From contig CAKUAI010000015.1 of assembly GCA_934636245.1 (NCBI GenBank), forward strand, positions 28,146-92,145: 64,000 bases of DNA, given 5' to 3'. Position numbers and translations under genes: made by a program. The DNA is from an uncultured Coriobacteriales bacterium (GTDB lineage Bacteria > Actinomycetota > Coriobacteriia > Coriobacteriales > UMGS124). Of this stretch, positions 56,438 to 64,000 are shown one piece after another. Within the stretch, counting starts at the first letter, position 1, and each line of letters begins with the position of its first letter. The notes under the pieces are model-generated. The model was not told the origin of the DNA. It saw only the letters and a list, made by a program, of their open reading frames with translations, and ran no database searches.

Positions 56438-56484
56438 GCTTGGCCGCGCTTGAAGTGCTCGACGATCTATTTCGCCCATACCGG
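56438..56484 (-). pseudogene. Degenerate duplicate of the leuB 3' end
   Basis: About 46 bases match the 3' end of leuB (57050-57095) with roughly 41 identities. The copy has a one-base insertion and no stop codon at the homologous place. It is in the same orientation as leuB, 612 bases away. Confidence 0.7.
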
Positions 56485-56498
56485 CGGGCGGTGCCGAC

Positions 56499-56639
56499 AA
56501 AAAACGCGCATGTTTGCGCTTTAATTCAGCAAGCCGAGTAGCCCACTAAAACGCCAAGCGAACTACCAGGTAAAACGTTAGAAGCATGTGACCGGCTACG
56601 CCACCAAGTCGAATTAAAACGCAAACATGCGGCTTTTTT
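56499..56639. repeat. 141-bp inverted-repeat element
   Basis: Outer arms start with A6 and end with T6. The 21-base segments 56507-56527 and 56611-56631 are complementary except at one position. Further pairing (GTAGCC with GGCTAC) continues inward. It contains no ORF. It could be a MITE-like insertion or the gene of a folded RNA. Confidence 0.7.
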
Positions 56640-56650
56640 GGAGGTCCATT

Positions 56651-56884
56651 TCAATCGCCAATCTCCTGCGTCATTTCGACATGGGCTATGTCCTCAAGGT
56701 GCGCCTTTGACAAACGATCGTCCCACACATACAACGATCCTGGATTTGCTGCAGCCGCATACCTCGACATTCTTGCTGCAGAGAACCAGTCACAAAGCTT
56801 ATCTGCATCTACCCCCTTGCCGCCATCTCGCTCTTGGCGCATTATTCTACGCGAAAGCCCCGGACGGCCACTCACGCGAAACAT
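56651..56884 (-). pseudogene. Fragment of an Abi-like protein N-terminus
   Basis: The 77-codon reading frame contains LCDWFSAARMSRYAAAANPG followed by SLYVWDDRLSKAHLEDIAHVEM. This resembles the N-terminal part of actinobacterial Abi-like proteins, in which '..WLSPARL..Y' is followed by 'LYEWN..LS.A..E.I..VEV..RN'. The frame stops five residues later, where intact proteins continue with the RN motif. No good Shine-Dalgarno is present. It is best read as a decayed remnant. Confidence 0.45.
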
Positions 56885-56980
56885 CGTGATACCCCGGGTT
56901 CTTGCGTTTATGGGCGCCCCACAGCAAACCGTAAGCAAACCCGCCCACTTCCATGACTGCGTATCAACCAGAAATAGCAA

Positions 56981-57017
56981 AAGGCCCCCGCTGCACATTG
57001 CAAGCAACGGGGGCCTT
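56981..57017 (-). terminator. Terminator of the leu operon
   Basis: AAGGCCCCCG and CGGGGGCCTT form a 10-bp stem. On the minus strand it is followed by TTGC after two paired T residues (CCTTTTGC). It lies about 35 bases after the leuB stop. Confidence 0.85.
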
Positions 57018-57051
57018 CGTGTCTTTAGAAGAGTTGGGAGTGCGCTTCCGC

Positions 57052-58191
57052 TTAGCCGCGCCTGAAGTACTCGACGATCTTGTCGCCCATGCCGGACGTG
57101 CCGAGCTTGTGGTCGGCTGCGGTGGAGACGTCGGCGATGTCGCCGGTACGCCAGCCGTCGTCGAGCACATCCTTCACGGCCTTGGCCAGGCGGTCGGCGG
57201 CCTCGTCCATCTTGAAGCTGTAGCGCAGCATGAGCTCAACCGAGAGGATCTGGGCGATGGGGTTGGCGATGCCCTTGCCCGCAATGTCGGGCGCCGAGCC
57301 GTGGCTGGGCTCGTAGAGCGCGGTGCCGTCACCCAGGCTCGCGCTGGCGAGCATGCCAAGCGAGCCCGTGAGCATGGAGGCCTCGTCGGAGAGGATGTCA
57401 CCGAAGGTGTTCTCGGTCACGAGGACGTCGAACTGGCCGGGGTTGTACACGAGCTGCATCGCACAGTTGTCCACGAGCATGTCGGAAGCCTCTACCTGCG
57501 GATACTCCGCGGCGATGCGGTGGGCCGTCTCGCGCCACAAACGGCTGGTCTCAAGGACGTTGGCCTTGTCGACGGAAGCGACACGATGGCGGGGCCTGCG
57601 GCTGGCGGCGTCGAAGGCCCAGCGCACGACGCGCTCGATCTCGTACTCGTTGTAGTCCATGAGGTCGCGGCAGAACGTGCCCTTCGCGCCGTTCATGCCG
57701 GCACCCTCGACGTTCTCGGTGCGCTCATGGGCGCCGAAGTAGATGCCTCCCGTGAGCTCGCGCACGATGAGGATGTCCACCCCTTCGAGCTTCTCGGGAC
57801 GAAGCGGGCTCGCGTCGCGCAGGGCGTCGTAGATGCGCACGGGGCGCAAGTTGAGGTAGAGGCCCAGGTTCTTGCGGATGGCAAGCAGGCCCTGTTCGGG
57901 GCGGGCCTCACCGGGGGCGGCGCCGTCCCACTTGGGGCCGCCCACGGCCGCAAGCAGAACCGCGTCGGAAGCCTTGGCGGCCTCGAGCGTCTCGTCGGGC
58001 AGCGCGGTGGGATTTGCGCCGGCGGCGCGGGTGGCGTCGATGGCGCAGCCGCCGATGAGATGCTCCTCGCAGTCGAACGTGCAGCCATACTCCTGCCCGA
58101 TGGCGTCGAGCACCTTCACGGCCTCGGCGATGATCTCGGGGCCGATGCCGTCGCCGGGCAGCAGGCAGATCTTGTACGTGGTGTCAGCCAT
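57052..58191 (-). CDS. leuB: 3-isopropylmalate dehydrogenase
   Basis: LeuB oxidatively decarboxylates 3-isopropylmalate to 2-ketoisocaproate precursor. The 379-aa protein has [24 protein letters not shown], the metal-binding [20 protein letters not shown] and [18 protein letters not shown]. It is the last gene of leuA-leuC-leuD-leuB, 91 bases after leuD. Its final codons are duplicated about 0.6 kb downstream. Confidence 0.96.
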   Translation of the reverse strand: MADTTYKICLLPGDGIGPEIIAEAVKVLDAIGQEYGCTFDCEEHLIGGCAIDATRAAGANPTALPDETLEAAKASDAVLLAAVGGPKWDGAAPGEARPEQGLLAIRKNLGLYLNLRPVRIYDALRDASPLRPEKLEGVDILIVRELTGGIYFGAHERTENVEGAGMNGAKGTFCRDLMDYNEYEIERVVRWAFDAASRRPRHRVASVDKANVLETSRLWRETAHRIAAEYPQVEASDMLVDNCAMQLVYNPGQFDVLVTENTFGDILSDEASMLTGSLGMLASASLGDGTALYEPSHGSAPDIAGKGIANPIAQILSVELMLRYSFKMDEAADRLAKAVKDVLDDGWRTGDIADVSTAADHKLGTSGMGDKIVEYFRRG

Positions 58192-58282
58192 GCTTTGAAT
58201 ACTCCTTGAGATGAAGGGCCGACGGGCCTAAAACCCGTCGACCGTAGCAAAAAGGCGAGAAACCGCTGGCAGATAGAATGCG

Positions 58283-58786
58283 TTACGCTTTCTTCTCAGC
58301 CAGGATGCGCCTGGTGCGATTCACCAAACCACCCTCGGCCACAATCTGCGCGATGAAAGGCGGGAACGGCTCCACCTGGAAGGACTCGCCGGTGGTGAGG
58401 TCGGTGATGACGCCCTTGTCGGCATCGACAGCCACCTCGTCGCCCGCCTTGATGGCGTCGACGGCAGCGGGGCACTCCATGATGGGCAGGCCGATGTTGA
58501 TCGAGTTGCGGTAGAAGATGCGCGCGAAGCTCTTGGCGATGACGCATGCCACGCCTGCGGCCTTGATGCACACGGGGGCGTGCTCGCGGCTGGAACCGCA
58601 GCCGAAGTTCTCCTCGGCCACAAGGATGTCGCCGGGCTTCACCTTGTTGACGAAGTCCACGTCGAGGTCCTCGAGGCAATGCTTGGCAAGCTCGGCGGGG
58701 TCGGAGGTGTTGAGGTAGCGCGCGGGAATGATGACGTCGGTGTCGATGTCTCGCCCGTAGCGATGGGCGGTACCCTGAAACTGCAT
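58283..58786 (-). CDS. leuD: 3-isopropylmalate dehydratase small subunit
   Basis: The 167-aa swivel-domain subunit has GRDIDTDVIIPARYLNT, GDILVAEENFGCGSSREHAP and FARIFYRNSINIGLP, the LeuD hallmarks. It pairs with LeuC to isomerise 2- to 3-isopropylmalate. The ATG lies 12 bases after the leuC stop with GGGGGAGAACAC upstream. Confidence 0.96.
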   Translation of the reverse strand: MQFQGTAHRYGRDIDTDVIIPARYLNTSDPAELAKHCLEDLDVDFVNKVKPGDILVAEENFGCGSSREHAPVCIKAAGVACVIAKSFARIFYRNSINIGLPIMECPAAVDAIKAGDEVAVDADKGVITDLTTGESFQVEPFPPFIAQIVAEGGLVNRTRRILAEKKA

Positions 58787-58798
58787 GTGTTCTCCCCC

Positions 58799-60067
58799 TT
58801 AGTCGAGGTCGGAAGGCTGGGCGATGTGGCCGGCCACGGCGCTGGCGGCGGCGACGGCAGGGCTGGCCAGGTAAACCTCGGACGTCGGGTCGCCCATACG
58901 GCCCACGAAGTTGCGGTTCGTGGTGGCGATGGCGCGCTCCCCTGCCGCAAGGATGCCCATGTAGCCGCCCAGGCACGGGCCGCACGTAGGCGTGCTCACG
59001 ACGCAGTTGGCGTCGATGAAGATGTCCATGAGGCCCTCGGCGATGCACTGCTTGTACACGGCCTGCGTGGCGGGAATCACGATGCAGCGCACAGTGGAGG
59101 CAATCTTGCGGCCGCGCAGCACCTCGGCGGCGGCGCGCATGTCCTCGATGCGGCCGTTGGTGCACGAGCCGATGACCGCCTGGTCGATGGCGATGTGAGT
59201 GGACTCGCTCACGGGGTGCGTGTTGGAGGGCAGGTGCGGCCAGCTCACCGTGGGCTGGATGGTGGAGGCGTCGATCTTGTATACCTTCGCGTACTCGGCG
59301 TCGGCGTCGGAGTGGTACTCGACATAGGGGCGCTCGCAGCGGTCCTTGAGCCAGGCGCGGGCCAGGTCGTCGACCTCGATGAGGCCAGCCTTGCCACCTG
59401 CCTCGATGGCCATGTTGGACATGGTGAGACGGCCCTCCATGCTCATGGAGCGAATGACGCTGCCCGTGAACTCCATGGCCGAATACAGCGCACCGTCGAC
59501 ACCGATCATGCCGATGATGTGCAAGATGACGTCCTTGCCCGACACGCCCGGGGCAAGCTCGCCGTCAATCTCGAACTTGAGGGTGGGCGGCACCTTGAAC
59601 CAGGCACGGCCGGTGGCCAGGCCCACGCCGGCATCGGTGGAACCCACGCCCGTGGAGAAGGCGCCCAGGGCGCCATAGGTGCAGGTGTGTGAGTCGGCGC
59701 CGATGATGAGGTCGCCAGGCACGACGACGCCCTTCTCGGGCAGCAGCGCGTGCTCGATGCCCATGCAGCCCACCTCGTAGTAGTGGGTGACGCCCTGGGC
59801 GCGTGCAAAATCGCGCACGATCTTTGCCTGCTCGGCGCTCTTGATGTCCTTGTTGGGCGTGTAATGGTCGGGCACCAGGCACACGCGGGTGGGGTCGAAA
59901 ACCTTCTCGGCCTCGAGGTCGTTAAAGACCTTGATGGCGATGGGGGCCGTGATGTCATTGGCCAAGACGATGTCCAAGTCGCACTCGACGAGCTGGCCGG
60001 GGCGCACCTCGTCCAGGCCAGCGTGCGCCGCCAGAATCTTCTCTGCCATGGTCATGGGACGTGCCAT
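58799..60067 (-). CDS. leuC: 3-isopropylmalate dehydratase large subunit
   Basis: The 422-aa aconitase-type subunit carries the [4Fe-4S] cysteines in [12 protein letters not shown] and [16 protein letters not shown], and [15 protein letters not shown]. It belongs to the shorter (homoaconitase-like) LeuC class seen in archaea and many Gram-positives. ATG 60067 follows GGAAGGA. The gene lies 78 bases downstream of leuA. Confidence 0.95.
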   Translation of the reverse strand: MARPMTMAEKILAAHAGLDEVRPGQLVECDLDIVLANDITAPIAIKVFNDLEAEKVFDPTRVCLVPDHYTPNKDIKSAEQAKIVRDFARAQGVTHYYEVGCMGIEHALLPEKGVVVPGDLIIGADSHTCTYGALGAFSTGVGSTDAGVGLATGRAWFKVPPTLKFEIDGELAPGVSGKDVILHIIGMIGVDGALYSAMEFTGSVIRSMSMEGRLTMSNMAIEAGGKAGLIEVDDLARAWLKDRCERPYVEYHSDADAEYAKVYKIDASTIQPTVSWPHLPSNTHPVSESTHIAIDQAVIGSCTNGRIEDMRAAAEVLRGRKIASTVRCIVIPATQAVYKQCIAEGLMDIFIDANCVVSTPTCGPCLGGYMGILAAGERAIATTNRNFVGRMGDPTSEVYLASPAVAAASAVAGHIAQPSDLD

Positions 60068-60145
60068 GTGGGGATTCCTTCCTCTCTCAATACAAAAGAC
60101 GGCGCGCCCGCAGAGACATTGCATCGGGCGGGCGCGCCAGAGCGG

Positions 60146-61693
60146 CTACTCAGCCTCGAGCGGGGTCTTCGTGACGCGCTCGGAAGCAAGCAGCCTGTTG
60201 AGGGCGTTGACATAGGCCTTGGTGGAAGACACGACGATGTCGTTGTCCGAGCCGCGGCCGATGAAGGTCTCGCCCGAGGGGTTCGTGATGTGGACGCACA
60301 CCTCGCCCAGGGCGTCGATGCCCTTGGTCACGGCGGTCACCGAGAACTCGTTCAGGACGTTGGTGACGGCAATGATCTTGTCGACGGCCTTGAAGGCGGC
60401 GTCGACGGGGCCGGTGCCATAGGCGCATTCAGTGGTCTGCGTGCCGTGCTCGTCGGTGATGGTGACCGTGGCGGTGGGAATGAGGCCCGAGCCGCAGGAG
60501 ACCTGCACGGCGTCGAGCGTGTAGATGGCGCTCACATCGCGGCGGTACTGGCAGACGATGGACTCCAGGTCCTCGTCGTAGACCTCCTTCTTGCGGTCGG
60601 CCACCTCCAGGAACGACTGGTAGACGCGCTCGAACTCCTCCTCGCCGAACGTGTAGCCCAGCTCACCGAGACGATGGCGCAGGGCGGCGTGGCCCGAACG
60701 GGCAGACAGCAGAATCTGGCTGCCGGAGGCGCCGACCTCCTCGGGATTGATGATCTCGTAGGTGGTACGGGCCTTGAGCACGCCGTCCTGGTGAATGCCG
60801 GAGGAGTGGGCAAAGGCGTTGGCGCCGACAATGGCCTTGTTGGGCTGCACGTTGATGCCCGTGATGGAGCTCACGAGACGGCTGGCGCGCGTGAGCTCGC
60901 GGGTGTTGACGTCGGTATGGGCGTCGAGCTCCTCGCCGTGCATCTTGATGGCCATGACGACCTCTTCGAGGGCCGTGTTGCCGGCGCGCTCGCCCAGGCC
61001 GTTGATGGTGCACTCGATCTGCGAGGCGCCGTTGCGCACGGCGGCCAGGGCAAGAGCGGTGGCCATGCCCAGGTCGTTGTGGGTGTGGCAGGCCACAGTG
61101 ACGTTCTCGATGCCGCGGACGTTCTCCATGAGGCCATGGATGCGCGCGCCGAAATGCTCGGGCAGCGAGTAACCGGTGGTGTCGGGGATGTTGATGACCG
61201 TCGCGCCGGCCTCCACGACGGCCTGGACGATGCGCTCGAGGAACTTCTGCTCGGCGCGACCGGCGTCTTCGCAGTAGAACTCGACGTCGTCGACGTACTT
61301 CTTGGCATAACGCACCGCATGCACCGCACGCTCGACGGCCTGGTCCTCGGTGATGCGCAGCTTGTCGTGCAGGTGCGAGGGGCTCACGCCCAGGCCGGTG
61401 TGAATGCGGGGACGGCGGGCGCACTTGAGGGCCTCGGCGGCCGAGTCGATGTCCTTCTCAACGGCGCGGGTGAGGCCGCACACCACGGCGTCGTCACCGG
61501 CGAGCTTGCCGATCTCCTGAACGGAGATGAAGTCACCGGGGCTAGAGATGGGGAAACCGGCCTCGATGACGTCGACCTTCAGGCGCAGCAGCTCCTGTGC
61601 GACGAGCAGCTTCTCCTCGGTGTTCATGGAGGCGCCGGGCGACTGCTCGCCGTCGCGCAGGGTGGTGTCAAAAATTGCGATTTTCCGAGTCAT
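60146..61693 (-). CDS. leuA: 2-isopropylmalate synthase
   Basis: LeuA condenses acetyl-CoA and 2-ketoisovalerate, the committed step of leucine synthesis. The 515-aa protein has [48 protein letters not shown] and [17 protein letters not shown]-terminal leucine-binding regulatory domain (about 390-515) allows feedback inhibition. Citramalate or homocitrate synthase is less likely given leuC, leuD and leuB downstream. GGAGG precedes ATG 61693. It is preceded by a leader ORF. Confidence 0.95.
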   Translation of the reverse strand: MTRKIAIFDTTLRDGEQSPGASMNTEEKLLVAQELLRLKVDVIEAGFPISSPGDFISVQEIGKLAGDDAVVCGLTRAVEKDIDSAAEALKCARRPRIHTGLGVSPSHLHDKLRITEDQAVERAVHAVRYAKKYVDDVEFYCEDAGRAEQKFLERIVQAVVEAGATVINIPDTTGYSLPEHFGARIHGLMENVRGIENVTVACHTHNDLGMATALALAAVRNGASQIECTINGLGERAGNTALEEVVMAIKMHGEELDAHTDVNTRELTRASRLVSSITGINVQPNKAIVGANAFAHSSGIHQDGVLKARTTYEIINPEEVGASGSQILLSARSGHAALRHRLGELGYTFGEEEFERVYQSFLEVADRKKEVYDEDLESIVCQYRRDVSAIYTLDAVQVSCGSGLIPTATVTITDEHGTQTTECAYGTGPVDAAFKAVDKIIAVTNVLNEFSVTAVTKGIDALGEVCVHITNPSGETFIGRGSDNDIVVSSTKAYVNALNRLLASERVTKTPLEAE

Positions 61694-61709
61694 GATTTCC
61701 TCCAAATCA

Positions 61710-61735
61710 AGTTGCGCGCATACCAGCGCACAACC
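61710..61735 (-). other. Hairpin just upstream of the leuA ribosome-binding site
   Basis: On the minus strand GTTGTGCGC and GCGCGCAAC (one G-U pair) close a 6-base loop, ending close to the leuA Shine-Dalgarno. It may modulate leuA translation. Confidence 0.45.
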
Positions 61736-61859
61736 CCTGCAATAGGTATAGAACAGCCCACCGCATCGCCTGACACCGACTAACATCTATCAGGGCAATG
61801 AGCTCAAATGGGCATATAACGTTGTGGGAGAAAACAGGAAAGCCAAAGGCTGCGTGGAA

Positions 61860-61918
61860 GGGGCGTCGGGCCCCTATGTCATGCGCGCCGAGGGAGCCTC
61901 GTCCTTGCGGACGGCCCC
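61860..61918 (-). promoter_or_regulatory. Candidate leucine attenuator structure
   Basis: On the minus strand, GGGGC (61874-61870) can pair with GCCCC (61864-61860). The same 3' arm, as GACGCCCC (61867-61860), can instead pair with GGGGCCGTC (61918-61910) with one bulge. The two pairings exclude each other. The upstream partner lies just after the leader ORF stop. The U-tract after the hairpin is poor, so true termination is uncertain. Confidence 0.45.
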
Positions 61919-61922
61919 AGCT

Positions 61923-62042
61923 CTAGCGCGCGCAGGTAAGTCGCGGACCAGGAAGGCCTAGAAGGAGCTGCATGGAGGCATTCTGATCGATGCGCACCTG
62001 GGCGCCCGCCATTTCCCTCTTCATCGCAGCCTTGAACGACAT
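61923..62042 (-). CDS. Putative leu-operon leader peptide
   Basis: A 39-codon ORF lies upstream of leuA. Residues 24-35 read MQLLLGLPGPRL, with five leucines in ten residues. These are encoded by CTC, CTT, CTA, CTT and CTT, whereas the neighbouring genes use mainly CTG and CTC. AAAGGA lies about ten bases before the ATG. Such clustered codons of the pathway product are typical of ribosome-mediated attenuation leaders. No independent protein function is expected. Confidence 0.6.
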   Translation of the reverse strand: MSFKAAMKREMAGAQVRIDQNASMQLLLGLPGPRLTCAR

Positions 62043-62104
62043 TGCCCTGCATCCTTTCGCAACAATCGCACACCCCTTTGGCGTGCGTGGGGCGCATCCT
62101 ACGC

Positions 62105-62154
62105 CTTATACTGTGTAGAATCAACCGTTGACCGCAAAGTTAACTCAGTATAAA
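62105..62154. promoter_or_regulatory. Overlapping divergent promoters of the leu operon and the SEC-C gene
   Basis: Rightward: -35 TTGACC (62128-62133), 15-base spacer, -10 TATAAA (62149-62154). Leftward: -35 GTCAAC (62132-62127), 16-base spacer, -10 TATAAG (62110-62105). The two -10 regions lie in an exact inverted repeat, TTATACTG/CAGTATAA (62106-62113 and 62146-62153). Confidence 0.55.
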
Positions 62155-62179
62155 TAAAAAGATTAAGACAGGAGCAAGC

Positions 62180-63496
62180 ATGGAAGAGCAAGTGAAGCAA
62201 GACGCACCCATCGCGACCCACAAAGGCGTGCTTGCCGGGCTGAGCGAGGAGGAGCGCGCCCAAAAGATTGAGGCGGCAATCAAGCATGAGTACGTCGATG
62301 GCCAAGGCGACACAAAGGTGTCCTCGCTGGCCGATCAGGCTCAGGACGGCCCCGTCGTCACCACGCTCGCCGAGCAGCTTGAGGCCTTCACACGCGACAA
62401 GCTTGTGGAGATGGCCAAGGATTACGACCTCAAGGGATATTCAAAGCTCAAGAAACCCGAGCTCGCCCAGGCCGTTGCCCAGGCATGCGGCGAGCAGGAC
62501 GAAGACGCCGCCTTCACGCTCGTCTTCGCCTCCCCTGCCGAGTTCGACACCGCACGCAAGGTGACCGAAGCCGGCGGCACCCTCACGTTGAGCGATGAGG
62601 AGGTCTCCCAGAGCAACTTCATGGAAGCCATGCCGCCTTATGTCTATGTCTTCAGGGGCGAGGGCGAGTTCACGATTCTGGTGCCCGAGGAGCTGCGCGC
62701 AAGCCTGCAGCGCCTGGACTGGGCGGCCGTCGAGGCCCGTCGCGCCGAGGTCGCACATGCCCAGCACACGGCCGAGGTCCTCACCGACTTCTGCGGCATC
62801 GTAAGCCTGCCCGACGCTTGGAAGCAGTATCGCGCCTGGTACGGCGAGGGTGTTGGCCAGGAGAGCTTTGAGCGCGACGTGCTGAGCGGCGTGAGCATGG
62901 GCGACCTCAACTACGGCGTGTGGTTCCTGGGCGACGAGTGCTACCTCGTGCACTACCAGCTCGACGAGGCCCAGGTGAGCCCGGAGGACGAGCACGGCGC
63001 CGAGGAGCTCGAAGGCTTCAAGAAGTACCTTATCGGCCTGCATGAGAAGCGCGAGATGCCGGTCCTGCCCGACGAGCTGCGCGAGATGGAGACCATCGAT
63101 TACACGCTCGGCCAGCCCAACGCCATTGCGCTGCGCAACTTCTTTGACGCGCATGTACCCGACGACGAATCCGACCTGTACTACGCCGACCGCATCATGG
63201 AGAGCATCGCCGACCTCAACGGCAACCTCGTGAGCTTCGACGAGACGGTGCGCGACCTCGACGAGGCCAACCTGGGCCTCACCGCAGAGGAGCGCGCCGA
63301 GATGCTGCCGCTGCTGCGCGCCATGCTCGAGGACCTGCCCTACTGGGAAAACAACGGCTGGTCGAACAACCAAGTCCGCGCAAGCCAGGGCACCCGTGCG
63401 TTCTACGACGAGAACGGCGAGCCGCTCAAGGTGGGTAGGAACGATCCGTGTCCTTGCGGCTCCGGCAAGAAGTACAAAAAATGCTGTGGCAAGTAG
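62180..63496 (+). CDS. SEC-C motif protein with Rho-N/SAP-like segment, function unknown
   Basis: The 438-aa acidic, soluble protein has a helix-extended-helix segment near residues 65-105 (TRDKLVEMAKDYDLKGYSKLKKPELAQAVA) like the Rho N-terminal or SAP domain, which suggests nucleic-acid contact. A long region without a recognised fold follows. The C-terminal SEC-C zinc motif (RNDPCPCGSGKKYKKCC) is of the type found at the end of SecA. ATG 62180 follows AGACAGGAGC. It is transcribed away from leuA. I cannot assign a specific role. Confidence 0.7.
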   Translation: MEEQVKQDAPIATHKGVLAGLSEEERAQKIEAAIKHEYVDGQGDTKVSSLADQAQDGPVVTTLAEQLEAFTRDKLVEMAKDYDLKGYSKLKKPELAQAVAQACGEQDEDAAFTLVFASPAEFDTARKVTEAGGTLTLSDEEVSQSNFMEAMPPYVYVFRGEGEFTILVPEELRASLQRLDWAAVEARRAEVAHAQHTAEVLTDFCGIVSLPDAWKQYRAWYGEGVGQESFERDVLSGVSMGDLNYGVWFLGDECYLVHYQLDEAQVSPEDEHGAEELEGFKKYLIGLHEKREMPVLPDELREMETIDYTLGQPNAIALRNFFDAHVPDDESDLYYADRIMESIADLNGNLVSFDETVRDLDEANLGLTAEERAEMLPLLRAMLEDLPYWENNGWSNNQVRASQGTRAFYDENGEPLKVGRNDPCPCGSGKKYKKCCGK

Positions 63497-63499
63497 AGT

Positions 63500-63810
63500 G
63501 ATGCAGAACCTGGCCTGCTGCGTTCTCGGGAGGCTCACGTACATCTAGTACGCATCGCCTCCCGACGCCTTGCAGGCCAGAACCTACGTTTTGGTGGGAT
63601 GCGGAACCTGATGCGCTGCGTTCCGCGAAACCTTACGTACATCCAGTACGCTGCGGCTTCGCGCGCCTTGCGCATCAGAACCTGCGTTTGTATGGGCGGA
63701 ACCTCGTCCGCCGCGTTCCCAGGAGGCTCACGCGCGGTGCGCACCTTTGGTGTACATCCAGTACGCTGCGGCTTCGCGCGCCTTGCGCATCAGAACCCGC
63801 GTTTTGGTGG
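63500..63810. repeat. Three head-to-tail palindromic repeat units of about 98 bp
   Basis: Units span 63500-63597, 63598-63695 (both 98 bp) and 63696-63810 (115 bp, with an insertion). All share a central GTACATC(C/T)AGTACGC, a GGAACCT/AGAACCT or AGAACCC flank, and CGTTTTGGTGG-like ends. Units 1 and 2 fold into long hairpins whose outer stems differ in sequence but keep pairing. They contain no coding signal. Confidence 0.8.
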
Positions 63811-63823
63811 AAGGCATGAAAAA

Positions 63824-63845
63824 AGGGGCTGTAACAAAAGCCCCT
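63824..63845 (-). terminator. Minus-strand terminator
   Basis: AGGGGCT and AGCCCCT pair around an 8-base loop and are followed on the minus strand by TTTTTTC. It would end transcription entering from the right edge. Confidence 0.75.
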
Positions 63846-63858
63846 ATAACGAATTCAC

Positions 63859-63896
63859 GCCCCGTTCGGACCACTCCGGTCCGGGCGGGGCTTTTT
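63859..63896 (+). terminator. Plus-strand terminator
   Basis: A 14-bp stem with two G-U pairs and loop ACTCC is followed by TTTTT. It is the first strong terminator downstream of the SEC-C gene and lies beyond the repeat array. Confidence 0.8.
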
Positions 63897-63938
63897 GGTT
63901 GGCCGACGCCTCGGAGGGGCGACAAAAAGGGGGGGGCG

Positions 63939-64000
63939 CTAGGCCCCCGCCTTCTCCCTGTGCCTCGCCTCCGGCCTGGGGTGGGTGAAGGCCTGCAGCT
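63939..64000 (-). CDS. Possible C-terminal end of a gene entering from the right edge
   Basis: On the minus strand an open frame reads LQAFTHPRPEARHREKAGA and then TAG. A G/C-rich hairpin (GGGGGC/GCCCCC) overlaps the stop and is followed by TTTTT, as expected at the end of a gene. Only about 20 codons are visible, so neither product nor reality can be judged. Confidence 0.3.
   Translation of the reverse strand, partial: LQAFTHPRPEARHREKAGA

Noticed and set aside
59750..61783. 677-codon open frame antisense to leuA and leuC
   Set aside because: It crosses the leuA-leuC junction and both promoter-proximal ends; leuA and leuC have full family motifs on the other strand.
61694..62179. T-box riboswitch upstream of leuA
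   Set aside because: The conserved AGGGUGGNACCGCG antiterminator sequence was not found; a leader peptide explains the region better.
63500..63810. CRISPR array or integron attC sites
   Set aside because: The units are long near-identical palindromes with no unique spacers, and no Cas genes are present. attC-type core sites (GTTRRRY) at the unit boundaries and an integrase are not seen.

Overview
The window is 64 kb of GC-rich DNA (CDS third positions mostly G/C) from a bacterial chromosome. Gene content and order point to a member of the Coriobacteriia (Actinomycetota). The signs are WhiA, an actinobacterial-type RapZ P-loop (GMSGAGRT), a rod-shape cluster, a split TIGR03960/TIGR03936 pair beside rplU-rpmA-obgE, acetate fermentation genes (pta, ackA) and a D-aspartate-ligase-like ATP-grasp enzyme. 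This placement is inferred from the sequence and has not been tested by database search.

Layout. 1-17 kb is a leftward (minus strand) housekeeping block: ndk; mreB-mreC-mreD-mrdA-rodA for the elongasome; a DUF697-like gene; a radical SAM/DUF2344 pair; a degenerate RNase E/G-like gene; rplU-rpmA; obgE; proB-proA; and nadD-yqeK-rsfS. 17-21 kb holds two unrecognised membrane-anchored proteins (TPR and zinc-ribbon) and a Tat-exported amidase. 21-27 kb (plus strand) holds ppx-ppk, an RlmD-like RNA methyltransferase and maf. 27-29 kb (minus) has a glycosyltransferase and UDP-galactopyranose mutase, a surface-glycan pair. 29-35 kb has pta facing ackA across back-to-back terminators, then xseB-xseA and RNase D. 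34.7-39.4 kb carries five tRNA genes (Val, Val, Gly, Cys, Leu) with near-identical promoters, a CmpB-type membrane protein, and a partner-switching module made of a STAS-HATPase fusion and a GAF-PP2C phosphatase. 39-49 kb has an orphan peptide-binding lipoprotein, secG, the glycolytic set gpmI-tpiA-pgk-gap, and whiA-yvcK-rapZ. A plus-strand LRR/EF-hand surface protein gene separates rapZ from uvrC. 50-55.6 kb has uvrC, the ATP-grasp ligase and thiC.

55.8-57.0 kb is the accessory, decaying part of the window. It contains a DUF3791-like gene, a probable DUF3990-type toxin gene cut to 16 codons, a small partner gene, a degenerate second copy of the leuB 3' end, a 141-bp inverted-repeat element and an Abi-like N-terminal fragment.

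57-62 kb is the leuA-leuC-leuD-leuB operon. It is preceded by a 39-codon leader ORF with a run of rare leucine codons and mutually exclusive RNA pairings, which suggests ribosome-mediated attenuation. A divergent SEC-C protein gene follows, and the right edge holds three head-to-tail palindromic units of about 98 bp whose outer stem covaries between copies 1 and 2.
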